A stretch of 32,426 bases of DNA from Ferroglobus sp964463865. GTDB lineage: Archaea > Halobacteriota > Archaeoglobi > Archaeoglobales > Archaeoglobaceae. Positions within the stretch are counted from its first letter, which is position 1. Each line of letters opens with the position of its first letter. The stretch covers positions 1-32,426 of the forward strand of contig CAYXDX010000011.1 in assembly GCA_964463865.1 (NCBI GenBank), written 5' to 3'. The notes beneath the pieces are model-generated. The model did no database searches. It was not told the DNA's origin and saw only the letters and a list, made by a program, of their open reading frames with translations. A program made the position numbers and the translations under genes. Positions 7,440 to 15,582 of this stretch are shown in pieces.

Positions 7440-8125
7440 GAGACCTGATCGTATTCGATTTGCCCTTCTGCTCAAAGAAAGTCGTGGTCTCGTCGGACTG
7501 CTCGGCTTCCATAGGAGGGGAAGAAAACGATGTCGTGAAGGTCGACCCTTTTCTCGTCGGGAAATTTGGAACGAGAGTCGCTGTGTTCGAAGTTCTCTGC
7601 GTGGGAGCTGAACCTTACGCACTGGTAAGCGGAATAAGTGCCGAAAAGCATGCGGAAAGGATAATCGAGGGTATTAAGAGCGAAGCGAAAGGCCTCAAAA
7701 TTTTTGGAAGCACAGAGAAGAACTTTCCGACCAAAACCACTTTCTTCAGTGTCTTCTGCATTGGCTTCGCGGACGAGCTCAGGGTCGGAAGGAGCAACCC
7801 CGGAGATTATGTCGTCGCAGTGGGAACTCCAAGCGTCGGATACGAAGTCGTAGAAAACGAAAACGATCTACCGGACGTCAAGACCGTCAGGAAGCTGCTC
7901 GAAATAGCCAACGACCTGATACCGACCGGATCTGGTGGTGTGAAAAAGGAGATAGAAGTCCTTGAAAGCGAGACTAGTCTCGAATTTGAAATGTTAAACG
8001 AGAACTTCCCGTATGAAAAGAGCTGCGGACCTTCGAGCGTCGTGTTGGCGACCGTTCCGGAGAGCAGGATTGAAGAATGCAGAAAGCTCGGAAAACCCGT
8101 GCAGGTTCTCGGAAGGCTCGTATGA
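7436..8125 (+). CDS. PurM/AIR-synthase-fold protein, possible alpha-ribazole kinase-like
   Basis: This 229-residue protein resembles AIR synthase-related (PurM/ThiL/HypE superfamily) proteins. It has an N-terminal acidic segment ending GGEENDVVKVD, then a VLCVGAEPYAL strand-turn like the ND...GA.P region, GRSNPGDYVVAVGTP, and a C-terminal domain opening with IPTGSGGVKKEIEVL. Members of this superfamily bind ATP and phosphorylate substrates (ThiL) or activate amides. Wedged between the S component and the ATPase with 4-bp overlaps on both sides (TTG start at 7436), it probably acts on the imported compound. The known pairing of CblT with the kinase CblS makes an alpha-ribazole kinase role attractive but unproven. 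Confidence 0.65.
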   Translation: MRDLIVFDLPFCSKKVVVSSDCSASIGGEENDVVKVDPFLVGKFGTRVAVFEVLCVGAEPYALVSGISAEKHAERIIEGIKSEAKGLKIFGSTEKNFPTKTTFFSVFCIGFADELRVGRSNPGDYVVAVGTPSVGYEVVENENDLPDVKTVRKLLEIANDLIPTGSGGVKKEIEVLESETSLEFEMLNENFPYEKSCGPSSVVLATVPESRIEECRKLGKPVQVLGRLV

Positions 8126-9286
8126 TCGTCGAAAATCTCAGAGTGGAAGGAAAAAGGCTGGTGATAAGCGGAATCAACCTGACGCTTGAGAGAGGAGTAG
8201 TGGTCGTGGGTGGTGGGTCTGGAAGTGGGAAGACTCTGCTCATGCTGAGCATTGCCGGACTCAACGAGTTCTTCGGCATAAAGGTGGAAGGGAACGTCAT
8301 CGCAGACTGCAGCGTTCTTTTCGAAGAGACGGACAACCAGCTTATCGGATACACCGTAGAAGATGAAATAGAGATAGCGGGAATAGACAAAAAGATCCTC
8401 GAAAGACTCGGGATGAAGGGATACGAAAAGAGAGAGCTGCACACACTGAGTGGAGGAGAGCTAAAAAAGATCTGCATCGCCGAAGCTCTTTCGAAAGACG
8501 CTAAGGATCTAATTCTCGACGATCCGCAATCGCACGTAGATCCGGAAGCGTTTGAAGAACTGTGCAGAATAATTAAGGAGCTGAGCAGGGAGAGGGCTGT
8601 GCTAATCCTCACGAGGAGACCGGATCTCTTCGATTTTGGAGAGCACTACGTTCTCACGGAGAGAGGACTCATCAAGCGTGAGAGACCTTACGAAGTTGGA
8701 AAGACGAGCGTTAAGAGAGGAGACGGGGTAGTCGTGAGGGGTAGAAACGTGAGCTTTTCCTACGGAAACCATCCGGTATTTCGCAACCTCAACTTCGAGT
8801 TTGGCGAGGGTGTGAGCGTGATAACTGGCAGGAACGGAAGCGGAAAAACCACGCTCCTTAAAATAATTTCCGGACTTTTAAAGTGCGAAGGGGTCGTCGA
8901 AAGATCTGGAAAAGTCTCTTACGTTCATCAGTTTCCGGACAGAGCGTTCTTTCACACCTACGCGTGGGAAGAAGCGCGGAGATCTCTTGGAGACGGATAC
9001 TCGGAAGTTCTGGAGATGTTCGGCATCGACGGAGAGAAGAGGATAGAAGAGATGAACAGGAGAGAGAACGCTGCTCGCGATAGCGTGCTCGATGTTCGCT
9101 GACGTCGTTTGCTTGGACGAGCCGACGTCTTCTTTAGACTTGAAGGGGTTTGAAACTTTTCTTAACGCTTTGGGAGAGATCGAGAACAGCGTAATAATCG
9201 CGACGAACGATCGGACGCTGTTGAAGAGTCTGGAAGGAGCGGACGTATACAGGCTGGAGGGAGGAAGACTTGAAAAGCACGGTTAA
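8122..9286 (+). pseudogene. ECF transporter double ATPase (EcfA), frameshifted in second ABC signature
   Basis: A fused ECF energizing ATPase. Domain 1 has Walker A GGSGSGKT (31-38), signature LSGGE (109-113) and Walker B ending LDDP (132-135). The usual catalytic Glu is Asp, and the switch His is replaced in LTRRPD. Domain 2 has Walker A GRNGSGKTT (236-244) and a Q-loop near HQFPD. The frame then runs into a stop at 9100. The rest, TGERTLLAIACSMF, LDEPTSSLD and IIATND, continues in the next frame from about 9056 to the TAA at 9284. The break falls inside the ABC signature near 9055. Restoring two bases there would give MSTGERT. It could be a sequencing error, a decayed gene or recoding. The ATG at 8122 overlaps the preceding stop. 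Confidence 0.85.
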
Positions 9287-9788
9287 GGCGTTAATCTTAC
9301 TCGCGAGCTTTTCGCTCGCTTTCGTCTTACCACCTCGGTTGCTGGCTCTACTCGTTTTCGTGGTTCTGCTTTATTCGAAGAAGCTTGCGTGGAAGGTAGC
9401 CGCTCCGGTTACGTTGTACGTTTTCGCGACGAATTACATCTTCTTCGGGTTGGATAAAGCGGTAACTTTCTCGCTCAGAGTTCTGTTCTTAATCACGCTT
9501 ACTTCCGCTTTTCGATTTTCTTTCCGGGACGTCATCGAACTGCCGCTTCCGAAATCCGTTTACATCCCGATACTGGTTGCGCGCAGGTTCCTCAAGCTCG
9601 TGGAAAGGGACGCGAGAATGCTGAAAGAAGCTCACGTGTCAAGGTTCGGAGAGGTTAGAGTTAGAGATTACGTCAACATCTACGCCACCCTGCTGAAGCT
9701 GACGATGGAGAAGGTAAACGAAGTTGCGGTCGCGATCTACTTAAAGGAGGACGGGATAGAGAGCTACAAGAGGAGGCTACAGAATTGA
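9270..9788 (+). CDS. ECF transporter transmembrane (T) component, CbiQ-like
   Basis: The 172-residue T component links the ATPases to the S component. Hydrophobic helices occupy about residues 5-33, 42-60 and 65-82. They are followed by the cytoplasmic coupling region ARRFLKLVERDARMLKEAH, which resembles the paired Ala-Arg coupling helices of EcfT. It then has a charged C-terminal part. The protein is shorter than most EcfT (about 250 residues), so the last helix may be missing or compact. The TTG start at 9270 follows a GGAGGGAGG-like ribosome site and overlaps the ATPase 3' end by 17 bp. The 3' end overlaps the convergent zincin gene by 12 bp. Confidence 0.82.
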   Translation: MKSTVKALILLASFSLAFVLPPRLLALLVFVVLLYSKKLAWKVAAPVTLYVFATNYIFFGLDKAVTFSLRVLFLITLTSAFRFSFRDVIELPLPKSVYIPILVARRFLKLVERDARMLKEAHVSRFGEVRVRDYVNIYATLLKLTMEKVNEVAVAIYLKEDGIESYKRRLQN

Positions 9789-10295
9789 CTCAAGCTGAGA
9801 GAGGAACCACTTTATGTACCTTCTCTCCCCGTTCTTCCTCCTCGCTATGGCCTCCTTGGAGAGCTCGTGTATTTCCTTTGCCTTATCTTCGAAACCTTTC
9901 GTGCGGCTAACTTCCTTCGCTATGTACGGCGAGATGGAGACGAGATCTTCGTGCCTCGCAAACGTCCAGATCTCGCATGCCAGCTCTCCTTTAGGTATTC
10001 TCTGATCGTAGAGGTATCTGAACTTTGTTTTCAGCGCGAGACTCCTTATAACTTCCTGATTCCACTGAATCACGTGCGTAACTTCGTGCGCTATCACGTG
10101 CAGAGCTTCTCTTTTCCTCCTCAGTATTCGCGGATTCAGAGCGATTTTCCAACCGCCAAGAAACCTGCCGTAGGAAGAGGATGTAAAATAGAGGTAAATC
10201 CTTCGTATTTCCGGGAAGTAATTTCTTAGAGTAAGCTCCGTCTCTTTCACGAGTTTTTCTGGCAACCTTTTCGACCTGACTATTACGCGCGACAT
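9777..10295 (-). CDS. Putative zincin metalloprotease (HExxH)
   Basis: This 172-residue protein contains VIAHEVTHVIQW (about residues 66-77), a clear HExxH zinc motif. About 25 residues later comes GELACEIW, where a Glu could be the third ligand as in gluzincins. There is no signal peptide or membrane helix, so it is probably cytoplasmic. The N-terminal half (LRNYFPEIRRIYLYF, GGWKIALNPRIL) resembles SprT-like small proteases in layout, but I cannot name a family. The ATG at 10295 lies 3 bp after the HIT gene stop, indicating a two-gene unit. Substrate unknown. Confidence 0.7.
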   Translation of the reverse strand: MSRVIVRSKRLPEKLVKETELTLRNYFPEIRRIYLYFTSSSYGRFLGGWKIALNPRILRRKREALHVIAHEVTHVIQWNQEVIRSLALKTKFRYLYDQRIPKGELACEIWTFARHEDLVSISPYIAKEVSRTKGFEDKAKEIHELSKEAIARRKNGERRYIKWFLSQLESIL

Positions 10296-10298
10296 TGC

Positions 10299-10772
10299 TC
10301 ACAGGAACTTCTTTATCTTCCTGTAGCTCTCTTCTATGGCTTCGGGGATGACCTTAACGTCGGCCAAGACCGGCATGAAGTTCGTATCTCCGTTCCACCT
10401 CGGGACTACATGCATGTGCACGTGGTCTTCTATCCCTGCTCCCGCGACCTTGCCTATGTTGATACCCACGTTGAACCCGTCCGGATTCATAGCTTCTCTT
10501 ATCGCTCTGATCACCCTCTGACAGAGCTTCATCATTTCGAGCGACTCGTCGTCGTTTAGATCTTCGACATTCGCCACGTGTCTGTATGGTGCTATCATCA
10601 CGTGCCCGGGGTTATACGGGTAGTTGTTCATTATGATGAAGCACTTTTCACCTCTGAAGAGAATTAGCCTCTCTTCGTCTCTGTTCTCCTTTGGAAAGTC
10701 GCAGAATATACACCCTTCGTATTTGGGCGACTCTATGTACCTTATCCTCCACGGAGCGAATATCCTCTCCAT
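10299..10772 (-). CDS. HIT family nucleotide hydrolase/transferase
   Basis: Histidine-triad proteins act on nucleotide phosphates such as AMP-lysine, Ap4A or adenosine phosphoramidates. The 157-residue protein has the catalytic HVHMHVVPRW (about 117-126), an N-terminal CIFCDFP zinc-type pair (21-24), and NNYPYNPGHVMIAPYRHV. The length and the N-terminal MERIFAPWR are typical of the archaeal/bacterial Ap4A-phosphorylase-like HIT branch. It is first in a leftward pair with the zincin. A TATA-like box sits about 27 bp upstream of the ATG at 10772. Confidence 0.93.
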   Translation of the reverse strand: MERIFAPWRIRYIESPKYEGCIFCDFPKENRDEERLILFRGEKCFIIMNNYPYNPGHVMIAPYRHVANVEDLNDDESLEMMKLCQRVIRAIREAMNPDGFNVGINIGKVAGAGIEDHVHMHVVPRWNGDTNFMPVLADVKVIPEAIEESYRKIKKFL

Positions 10773-10794
10773 GGGCTGATGAGAGTCTGGGAGG

Positions 10795-10803
10795 TATATT
10801 TTA
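10795..10803 (-). promoter_or_regulatory. TATA-like box for the HIT-zincin unit
   Basis: On the minus strand TAAAATATA is centred about 27 bp before the HIT ATG at 10772, with no Shine-Dalgarno sequence in between. This fits a leaderless transcript. The rightward DUF488 gene (GTG at 10840) has a weaker TTTAT element near 10812 on the opposite strand. Confidence 0.5.
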
Positions 10804-10839
10804 GTTACCTTTATCTCTTGTCGTTCCTTATAATTTCGC

Positions 10840-11265
10840 GTGTTTTACACGGTAGGACATTCGAACTACTCTATCGACGAATTCATATCGACGCTCCGGA
10901 AATTTTCGATAGAGGTAGTGGTCGACATCAGGAGGTTTCCCAAATCGAAGCACGAGCAGTTCGACAGGGAGAACCTCAAGAAAAGCCTGGAAGAAGCGGG
11001 AATAAAGTACGTCTGGATAGAAAAGCTCGGTGGATACAGAGGAAATTACAGAAAGTATATGGAGACGAAAGAGTTCGAGGAGGGCATAACGGAGCTTTTG
11101 AAATACGCGGACAAAAGAGTGGCGATAATGTGCGCGGAGAGAAACTACCTCAGGTGTCACAGGAGGTTCGTGAGCGAGCACCTTGAAAGGTTGGGATTCG
11201 AGGTTTACCACATAGTCGGCGGCGTTGCTTTCAGACATCGGAGAATTTCGGACTTTAAGTTGTGA
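10840..11265 (+). CDS. DUF488 family protein
   Basis: This 141-residue protein begins FYTVGHSNYSIDEF, the hallmark of DUF488. It also contains VVVDIRRFPKSKHEQF and the conserved cysteine block CAERNYLRCHRRFV (about 107-120). The biochemical function of DUF488 is not established. The start is GTG at 10840; no better in-frame codon exists because VGHSN is at the extreme N-terminus of the family. It diverges from the HIT gene over 67 bp. Confidence 0.88.
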   Translation: MFYTVGHSNYSIDEFISTLRKFSIEVVVDIRRFPKSKHEQFDRENLKKSLEEAGIKYVWIEKLGGYRGNYRKYMETKEFEEGITELLKYADKRVAIMCAERNYLRCHRRFVSEHLERLGFEVYHIVGGVAFRHRRISDFKL

Positions 11266-11390
11266 AAAACATCACCGCGAAGTGTGTGCCAACCGCGATA
11301 ATGTTTGCGATGGCGCGATCAAAAAACTTAAATATTGTCTGAGGAACCGCGCGGAAAATCGTGATATTTTTATGGATTAATCGTGGAAAA

Positions 11391-11398
11391 ATTTTTAA
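11391..11398 (+). promoter_or_regulatory. TATA-like box for the acyl-CoA ligase gene
   Basis: ATTTTTAA is centred about 26 bp before the ATG at 11421, the position expected for a leaderless transcript. The preceding 155-bp intergenic region also holds three copies of ACCGCG (11274, 11292 and 11346), which could bind a regulator. It is otherwise AT-rich and shows no gene. Confidence 0.5.
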
Positions 11399-11420
11399 CG
11401 CAAGCAAACCAGTCTACAAT

Positions 11421-13121
11421 ATGCTTGGAGTCGAAGGAAAGTTGATTACCGAGATAAAAGAGGAAGAAATAAACAGAATATGGTTAAAACATTACGATAA
11501 AAACGTAAAGCCTAACGTTGAATATCCGGAAATTCCTCTTTACGAGTTGCTGGACAAGTCCGCTGAGAAGTTCCCGGATAAGGTAGCTGTAGACTTTCTC
11601 GGAAAAAAGTTGACGTATTCGGAAGTTAAAGAGCTGTCGGACAGGATTGCGGGATATCTGCAGAAAATAGGCGTCAAAAAGGGCGATAGGGTGATACTCG
11701 ACCTGCCGAATACCCCGCACTACGTGATCGGCTACTACGGTATACTTAAAGCCGGAGCGACGGTCGTTCAGTGCAATCCGCTTTACACGGAGAGAGAAAT
11801 CAGACACATCGCGGAGAACAGCGAAGCTAAGGTAGTTTTTGCCGTGGAAAGCGTGTATCCGAGAATCAAGAAGTTGAAAGACGAGGGGTTGTTCGAAAAG
11901 GTCGTGGTCTGCAGAATAGAGGATTACCTTCCGTTTCCGTTGAACGTTCTTTACAAACTCAAGAAGGAGAAGGTTAAGCTCGACGGGGATTACGAGCTTT
12001 GGACCGAAGCCGTGAAGAGCGAGCCGATTAAAGAAAAGCCGAAAATAGATCCGAAAGAAGACGTGGCAGTCTTTCAGTATACCGGCGGAACCACCGGTTT
12101 GCCGAAGGCAGCCATGCTGACGCACTTCAACCTCGTCGCTAACGTCAGGCAGATAATGGAGTGGTTGCCTGAATTGAGCGAGAACGACGTTTTTGCAGGA
12201 GTTCTCCCGTATTTCCACGTTTACGGTATGACAACAAGCCTGAACACGCCAATAGCTCTCGGGGCGAAGATAGTTTTAATCCCCGATCCGAGGGACGTGA
12301 AGAGGATTCTCAAGTCTATCGAAAAGCACAGGATAACAATATTCTGCGGAGTTCCTACCCTTTTCAACGCCATAAACAACCATCCGGATACGAAGAAGAG
12401 GGATCTCAGGAGCATAAGAGCCTGTATAAGCGGTTCCGCTCCTCTTCCGGTTGAGGTTAAAAGAGAGTTCGAGAGGATAACCGGCGGGAAGCTCGTCGAG
12501 GGTTACGGTTTGAGCGAGAGCTCTCCGGTTACGCACGTGAATCCGATTTACGGATTAAACAAGGAGGGTAGCATCGGTATACCCGTTTCCGATACTTACG
12601 CTCTCGTAATCGACGACGAGGGTAGAGTCTTGCCTCCGGGAGAGGTCGGAGAGCTCGCGATAAAGGGTCCGCAGGTAATGAAAGGTTACTACAAGATGGA
12701 GGAGGAAACGGCAAAGACGCTCGTAAACGGATGGCTCCTCACGGGGGACATGGCGAAAATGGACGAGGACGGGTATTTTTACATAGTGGACAGGAAGAAG
12801 GACGTGATAATTGCCGGAGGATACAACATCTATCCGAGAGAAGTAGAAGAAGTCCTCTACGAGCACCCGGCAGTATTGGAGGCTGCCGTCGTCGGAGTTC
12901 CGGATCCCTACAGAGGAGAAACCGTAAAAGCGTTCATAGTTCTGAAGCCTGAATACAAGGGCAAAGTTACTGAAAAGGACATCGAGAAGTTCTGCAGAGA
13001 GAGGCTCGCGGCTTACAAGGTTCCGAGGATAATTGAGTTCAGAGACGAACTCCCGAAGAGCGCTGTGGGGAAGATTCTCAGAAGAGTTCTAAGAGAGGAA
13101 GACTCCGGAAAGCCTTCTTGA
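11421..13121 (+). CDS. Long-chain fatty-acid-CoA ligase (AMP-forming)
   Basis: An ANL-superfamily enzyme that activates a carboxylic acid, probably a medium or long-chain fatty acid, with ATP and CoA. The 566-residue protein has the phosphate-binding YTGGTTGLPKA (220-230) and the A5 motif GYGLSESSPVTH. It also has LTGDMAKMDEDGYFYIVDRKKD, IAGGYNIYPREVEE and the C-terminal catalytic Lys in KSAVGKILRR. Length and motifs match bacterial/archaeal FadD-type enzymes. I chose the ATG at 11421 rather than the in-frame GTG at 11361 because the TATA-like box lies 26 bp before it and would fall inside the longer version. Fatty-acid oxidation is well known in Archaeoglobales. The 3' end overlaps the convergent YkgJ gene by 33 bp. 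Confidence 0.92.
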   Translation: MLGVEGKLITEIKEEEINRIWLKHYDKNVKPNVEYPEIPLYELLDKSAEKFPDKVAVDFLGKKLTYSEVKELSDRIAGYLQKIGVKKGDRVILDLPNTPHYVIGYYGILKAGATVVQCNPLYTEREIRHIAENSEAKVVFAVESVYPRIKKLKDEGLFEKVVVCRIEDYLPFPLNVLYKLKKEKVKLDGDYELWTEAVKSEPIKEKPKIDPKEDVAVFQYTGGTTGLPKAAMLTHFNLVANVRQIMEWLPELSENDVFAGVLPYFHVYGMTTSLNTPIALGAKIVLIPDPRDVKRILKSIEKHRITIFCGVPTLFNAINNHPDTKKRDLRSIRACISGSAPLPVEVKREFERITGGKLVEGYGLSESSPVTHVNPIYGLNKEGSIGIPVSDTYALVIDDEGRVLPPGEVGELAIKGPQVMKGYYKMEEETAKTLVNGWLLTGDMAKMDEDGYFYIVDRKKDVIIAGGYNIYPREVEEVLYEHPAVLEAAVVGVPDPYRGETVKAFIVLKPEYKGKVTEKDIEKFCRERLAAYKVPRIIEFRDELPKSAVGKILRRVLREEDSGKPS

Positions 13122-13541
13122 CGTCAGCAGGGTCGGAACTTTTTTATCTCCTTTGTATATCTTTATAGCCTCTTCGATCGCTTTTACGAGTTCTTTAGTG
13201 GGTCTGCCTAAAAGCACGTTTTCGCAGAACGTATCGATGTAAACGTAGTATTCTTCGTCTCCATATACGAAGAGAGCTTCGTCCTCACCTCTTTCGTAAA
13301 TCGAGAACGGAAAAAGCTTGCACGAAAGCGGCTTCTTTTCCTGAATCGCGCAGACGTTACCGTGCTGGAAGGGGCAGAGCCCGTTGAACTTCCTGATGTA
13401 GTATTTTCCTTTTCTCTCTTCGACGAAAGCCTTTGGCAGTGTCAGGTATTCGTAAAACGTGAGTCTCGGTTTGTAAACTCTGCAACACTTACCGCAGGCT
13501 AAACACGTCCACCTGCTTACTCTCCTCCACGGAACCTTCAT
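13089..13541 (-). CDS. YkgJ-type cysteine-cluster protein (CxxCxxCC)
   Basis: This 150-residue protein carries CLACGKCCRVYK (about 13-24), then CPFQHGNVCAIQEKKPLSCKLFPF. This is the cysteine arrangement of the YkgJ / UPF0153 family, thought to bind zinc or an Fe-S cluster. Its biochemical role is unknown. The ATG at 13541 lies 1 bp after the stop of the preceding gene, so the two are cotranscribed. The C-terminus reads into the opposite strand of the acyl-CoA ligase 3' end. Confidence 0.82.
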   Translation of the reverse strand: MKVPWRRVSRWTCLACGKCCRVYKPRLTFYEYLTLPKAFVEERKGKYYIRKFNGLCPFQHGNVCAIQEKKPLSCKLFPFSIYERGEDEALFVYGDEEYYVYIDTFCENVLLGRPTKELVKAIEEAIKIYKGDKKVPTLLTSRRLSGVFLS

Positions 13542-13542
13542 C

Positions 13543-13860
13543 TCATCTGTGGTAATCCCTCTCGCCTTTCAGGGCGAGAACGATGTTCGCTTTCAACGTA
13601 ACCTCGAAGTAGTGTTCGTCGGGTTCGAGAACGGCAAACCTCTTGGGGACGGGAACGAACATCAGATCTTCGCCTTCGTAGACGGAAAACGTAAGGTCGA
13701 AGAACTTCCTCGTCTTTCTGTCGATCACGATGTATATGTCTCGATCTCTATACTCCCTGACGATTCTCATCAACTCTCTGATGGGAACTTTCTCGACTAT
13801 ATTGTAATATATTTCGTCGCACTCTTCAAGGCAGGGGTCTGCGAGCAGGCTTACCTGCAT
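13543..13860 (-). CDS. Conserved-looking hypothetical protein, 105 residues
   Basis: I do not recognise a family. The protein is soluble and acidic to neutral, with mixed strand and helix, and has two cysteines near the N-terminus (DPCLEECDE). The segment DRKTRKFFDLTFSVYEG looks like a beta-rich core. It is real because of its clean ATG, a TATA-like TTTAAGTTTA element about 27 bp upstream (minus strand, near 13887), and tight 1-bp spacing to the YkgJ gene that follows. It diverges from argB across 76 bp. Confidence 0.65.
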   Translation of the reverse strand: MQVSLLADPCLEECDEIYYNIVEKVPIRELMRIVREYRDRDIYIVIDRKTRKFFDLTFSVYEGEDLMFVPVPKRFAVLEPDEHYFEVTLKANIVLALKGERDYHR

Positions 13861-13936
13861 TTCAAGACAATGACATCACAACTAAACTTAAACCTTTCCA
13901 TAAGTTAGAAATACATCCTTTATCCTTCTGTAACCC

Positions 13937-14809
13937 ATGGAAAAAGTGAAGACGCTCGTAGAAGCGCTACCCTACATCAGAGAGTTTCACGGTAGAGTGA
14001 TGGTTATCAAGATCGGCGGTCACGCGATGGTGGATGAGAAGGTTCTCGAAAGCGCGATAAAGGACATCCTCCTCCTGTATTTCGTCGGAATTAAGCCGAT
14101 AGTCGTTCACGGAGGAGGGCCGGAGATAAGCGAGAAAATGGAGAAGCTCGGAATCAAGCCGAAGTTCGTGGACGGGTTGAGAGTTACGGACGAAGAGACG
14201 ATAGAGGTCGTTCAAATGGTTCTTGACGGGAAGATAAACTCCAAGATCGTGTCTCTCTTCATAAAGAACGGCGGTAAAGCTGTTGGCATGTCCGGTAAGG
14301 ACGGCCTGCTCGTGGTCGCGAAGAAGAAAAAGGTCAGAAAGAAAATAGGCGACAGCGAGGTTGAGCTGGACCTCGGATACGTTGGGGAGACGGAAATCGT
14401 AAATCCGGAAATTCTTAAGATCTTGATAGACAACGGCTTTATTCCTGTGGTCTCTCCCGTCGCCGTCGACCTTAACGGCAACATTTACAACATGAACGCC
14501 GACACCGTAGCCGGAGACATCGCCGCAGCCATCAAGGCTAAGAAGTTGATAATTCTGACGGACGTCCCGGGAATACTCAGGGACGTCAACGACAGGACTT
14601 CGGTTATCTCGAGGATGAGTTTGAAAGAGCTTGAAGCGATGCTGAGGGAAGGCAAGCTGCAGGGAGGTATGATTCCCAAAGCCGAGGCGATAATAAGAGC
14701 GCTGAAGGGAGGGGTAGAGAGGGGACACATAATCAACGGCTCGGTCGAGCACGCGATCCTTCTCGAGCTGTTCACGAAGGAAGGGATAGGGACGATGGTG
14801 TATCCGTGA
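13937..14809 (+). CDS. argB: Acetylglutamate kinase
   Basis: ArgB phosphorylates N-acetylglutamate in ornithine/arginine synthesis. The 290-residue amino-acid-kinase-fold protein shows MVIKIGGHAM, VVHGGGPEISEKM, the substrate-binding NMNADTVAGDIAAAI and ILTDVPGIL. It also has the C-terminal SVEHAILLELFTKEGIGTMV block. Length is normal. It is the first gene of a four-gene rightward operon in which every junction is a 4-bp overlap (here GTGA). The ATG at 13937 matches the family start. Confidence 0.96.
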   Translation: MEKVKTLVEALPYIREFHGRVMVIKIGGHAMVDEKVLESAIKDILLLYFVGIKPIVVHGGGPEISEKMEKLGIKPKFVDGLRVTDEETIEVVQMVLDGKINSKIVSLFIKNGGKAVGMSGKDGLLVVAKKKKVRKKIGDSEVELDLGYVGETEIVNPEILKILIDNGFIPVVSPVAVDLNGNIYNMNADTVAGDIAAAIKAKKLIILTDVPGILRDVNDRTSVISRMSLKELEAMLREGKLQGGMIPKAEAIIRALKGGVERGHIINGSVEHAILLELFTKEGIGTMVYP

Positions 14810-15582
14810 GGTGTCGCGTGTTGCTCGGTTTTCAGCCCGACGTGGATCACACGATCGAAGATGCTTTAATTTTCGCGAAAGAAAACGGCTTCTCTCACGT
14901 GGAGATTCTGATGGATCACCCCCGCTACCACTACGAGAACCTCGACCCTCTGAAAGTTCTCGAACTCAAAGAACTTTACGACGTCGAAATTTTGATTCAC
15001 GCTTCTGCCGTTTACACGAACTTCCTGTCCGCGAGCAGAGTCATGAGGAAAGCGAGCTACGAGGAGCTCAGAAGGACGATAGAATTCGCGGAGAAAATTC
15101 ACTCGCCTCTCGTGACGATTCACATCGGCTGGAATCCGGGCTTCATTACGTCGAGGGGTTTCGTTTTTAGAGAGGAGTGGTACGAAAGGATAAATAGAGT
15201 CGCTCTCAGAGAGCTGAAGGAGTTTTTGAAAAACGAAGAGCTCGTAGCGATTGAGAATACGATATCCGTAACTGGAGGGATTCGAGAAGCTCTGAGGGAG
15301 ATATTCGAAGAGACCGAGGTAAAAATAACGTTTGACGTCGGCCACTACAACGTAAAAGACGGTCACGATGTCTTTCTTGAATACAAGGACAGAATAGTTA
15401 ACATACACCTCCACGACAACAGAGGGGAATTCGACGAGCATTTGCCCCTTGGAGAGGGGAGTATAAACGTGAAGAGTCTGATCCCGAAAAATTACAAAGG
15501 GTTTTTAACTCTTGAGCTGAGGGATGAAGATGCCGTGATAAAATCCAAGGAAGTTCTCGCCAGGTGGGGTGTCTTGGGATGA
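14806..15582 (+). CDS. TIM-barrel sugar-phosphate isomerase/epimerase or AP-endonuclease 2 family protein
   Basis: A 258-residue xylose-isomerase-like TIM barrel. Metal-binding residues recognisable in order are His in TIHIGWNP, Glu in VAIENT, Asp and His in FDVGHYN, HLHDN and a terminal Glu in LTLELRDED. Related proteins are isomerases, epimerases or endonuclease IV. The absence of a full endonuclease IV pattern makes a sugar or small-molecule isomerase more likely. The start is GTG, overlapping the argB stop as GTGA, and the 3' end overlaps the next gene by 4 bp. A link to arginine or proline metabolism is only suggested by position. Confidence 0.8.
   Translation: MRCRVLLGFQPDVDHTIEDALIFAKENGFSHVEILMDHPRYHYENLDPLKVLELKELYDVEILIHASAVYTNFLSASRVMRKASYEELRRTIEFAEKIHSPLVTIHIGWNPGFITSRGFVFREEWYERINRVALRELKEFLKNEELVAIENTISVTGGIREALREIFEETEVKITFDVGHYNVKDGHDVFLEYKDRIVNIHLHDNRGEFDEHLPLGEGSINVKSLIPKNYKGFLTLELRDEDAVIKSKEVLARWGVLG

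Noticed and set aside
11361..11420. Upstream GTG start for the acyl-CoA ligase
   Set aside because: The longer form would contain the TATA-like box at 11391-11398 within its coding region and adds 20 residues of unconserved sequence.
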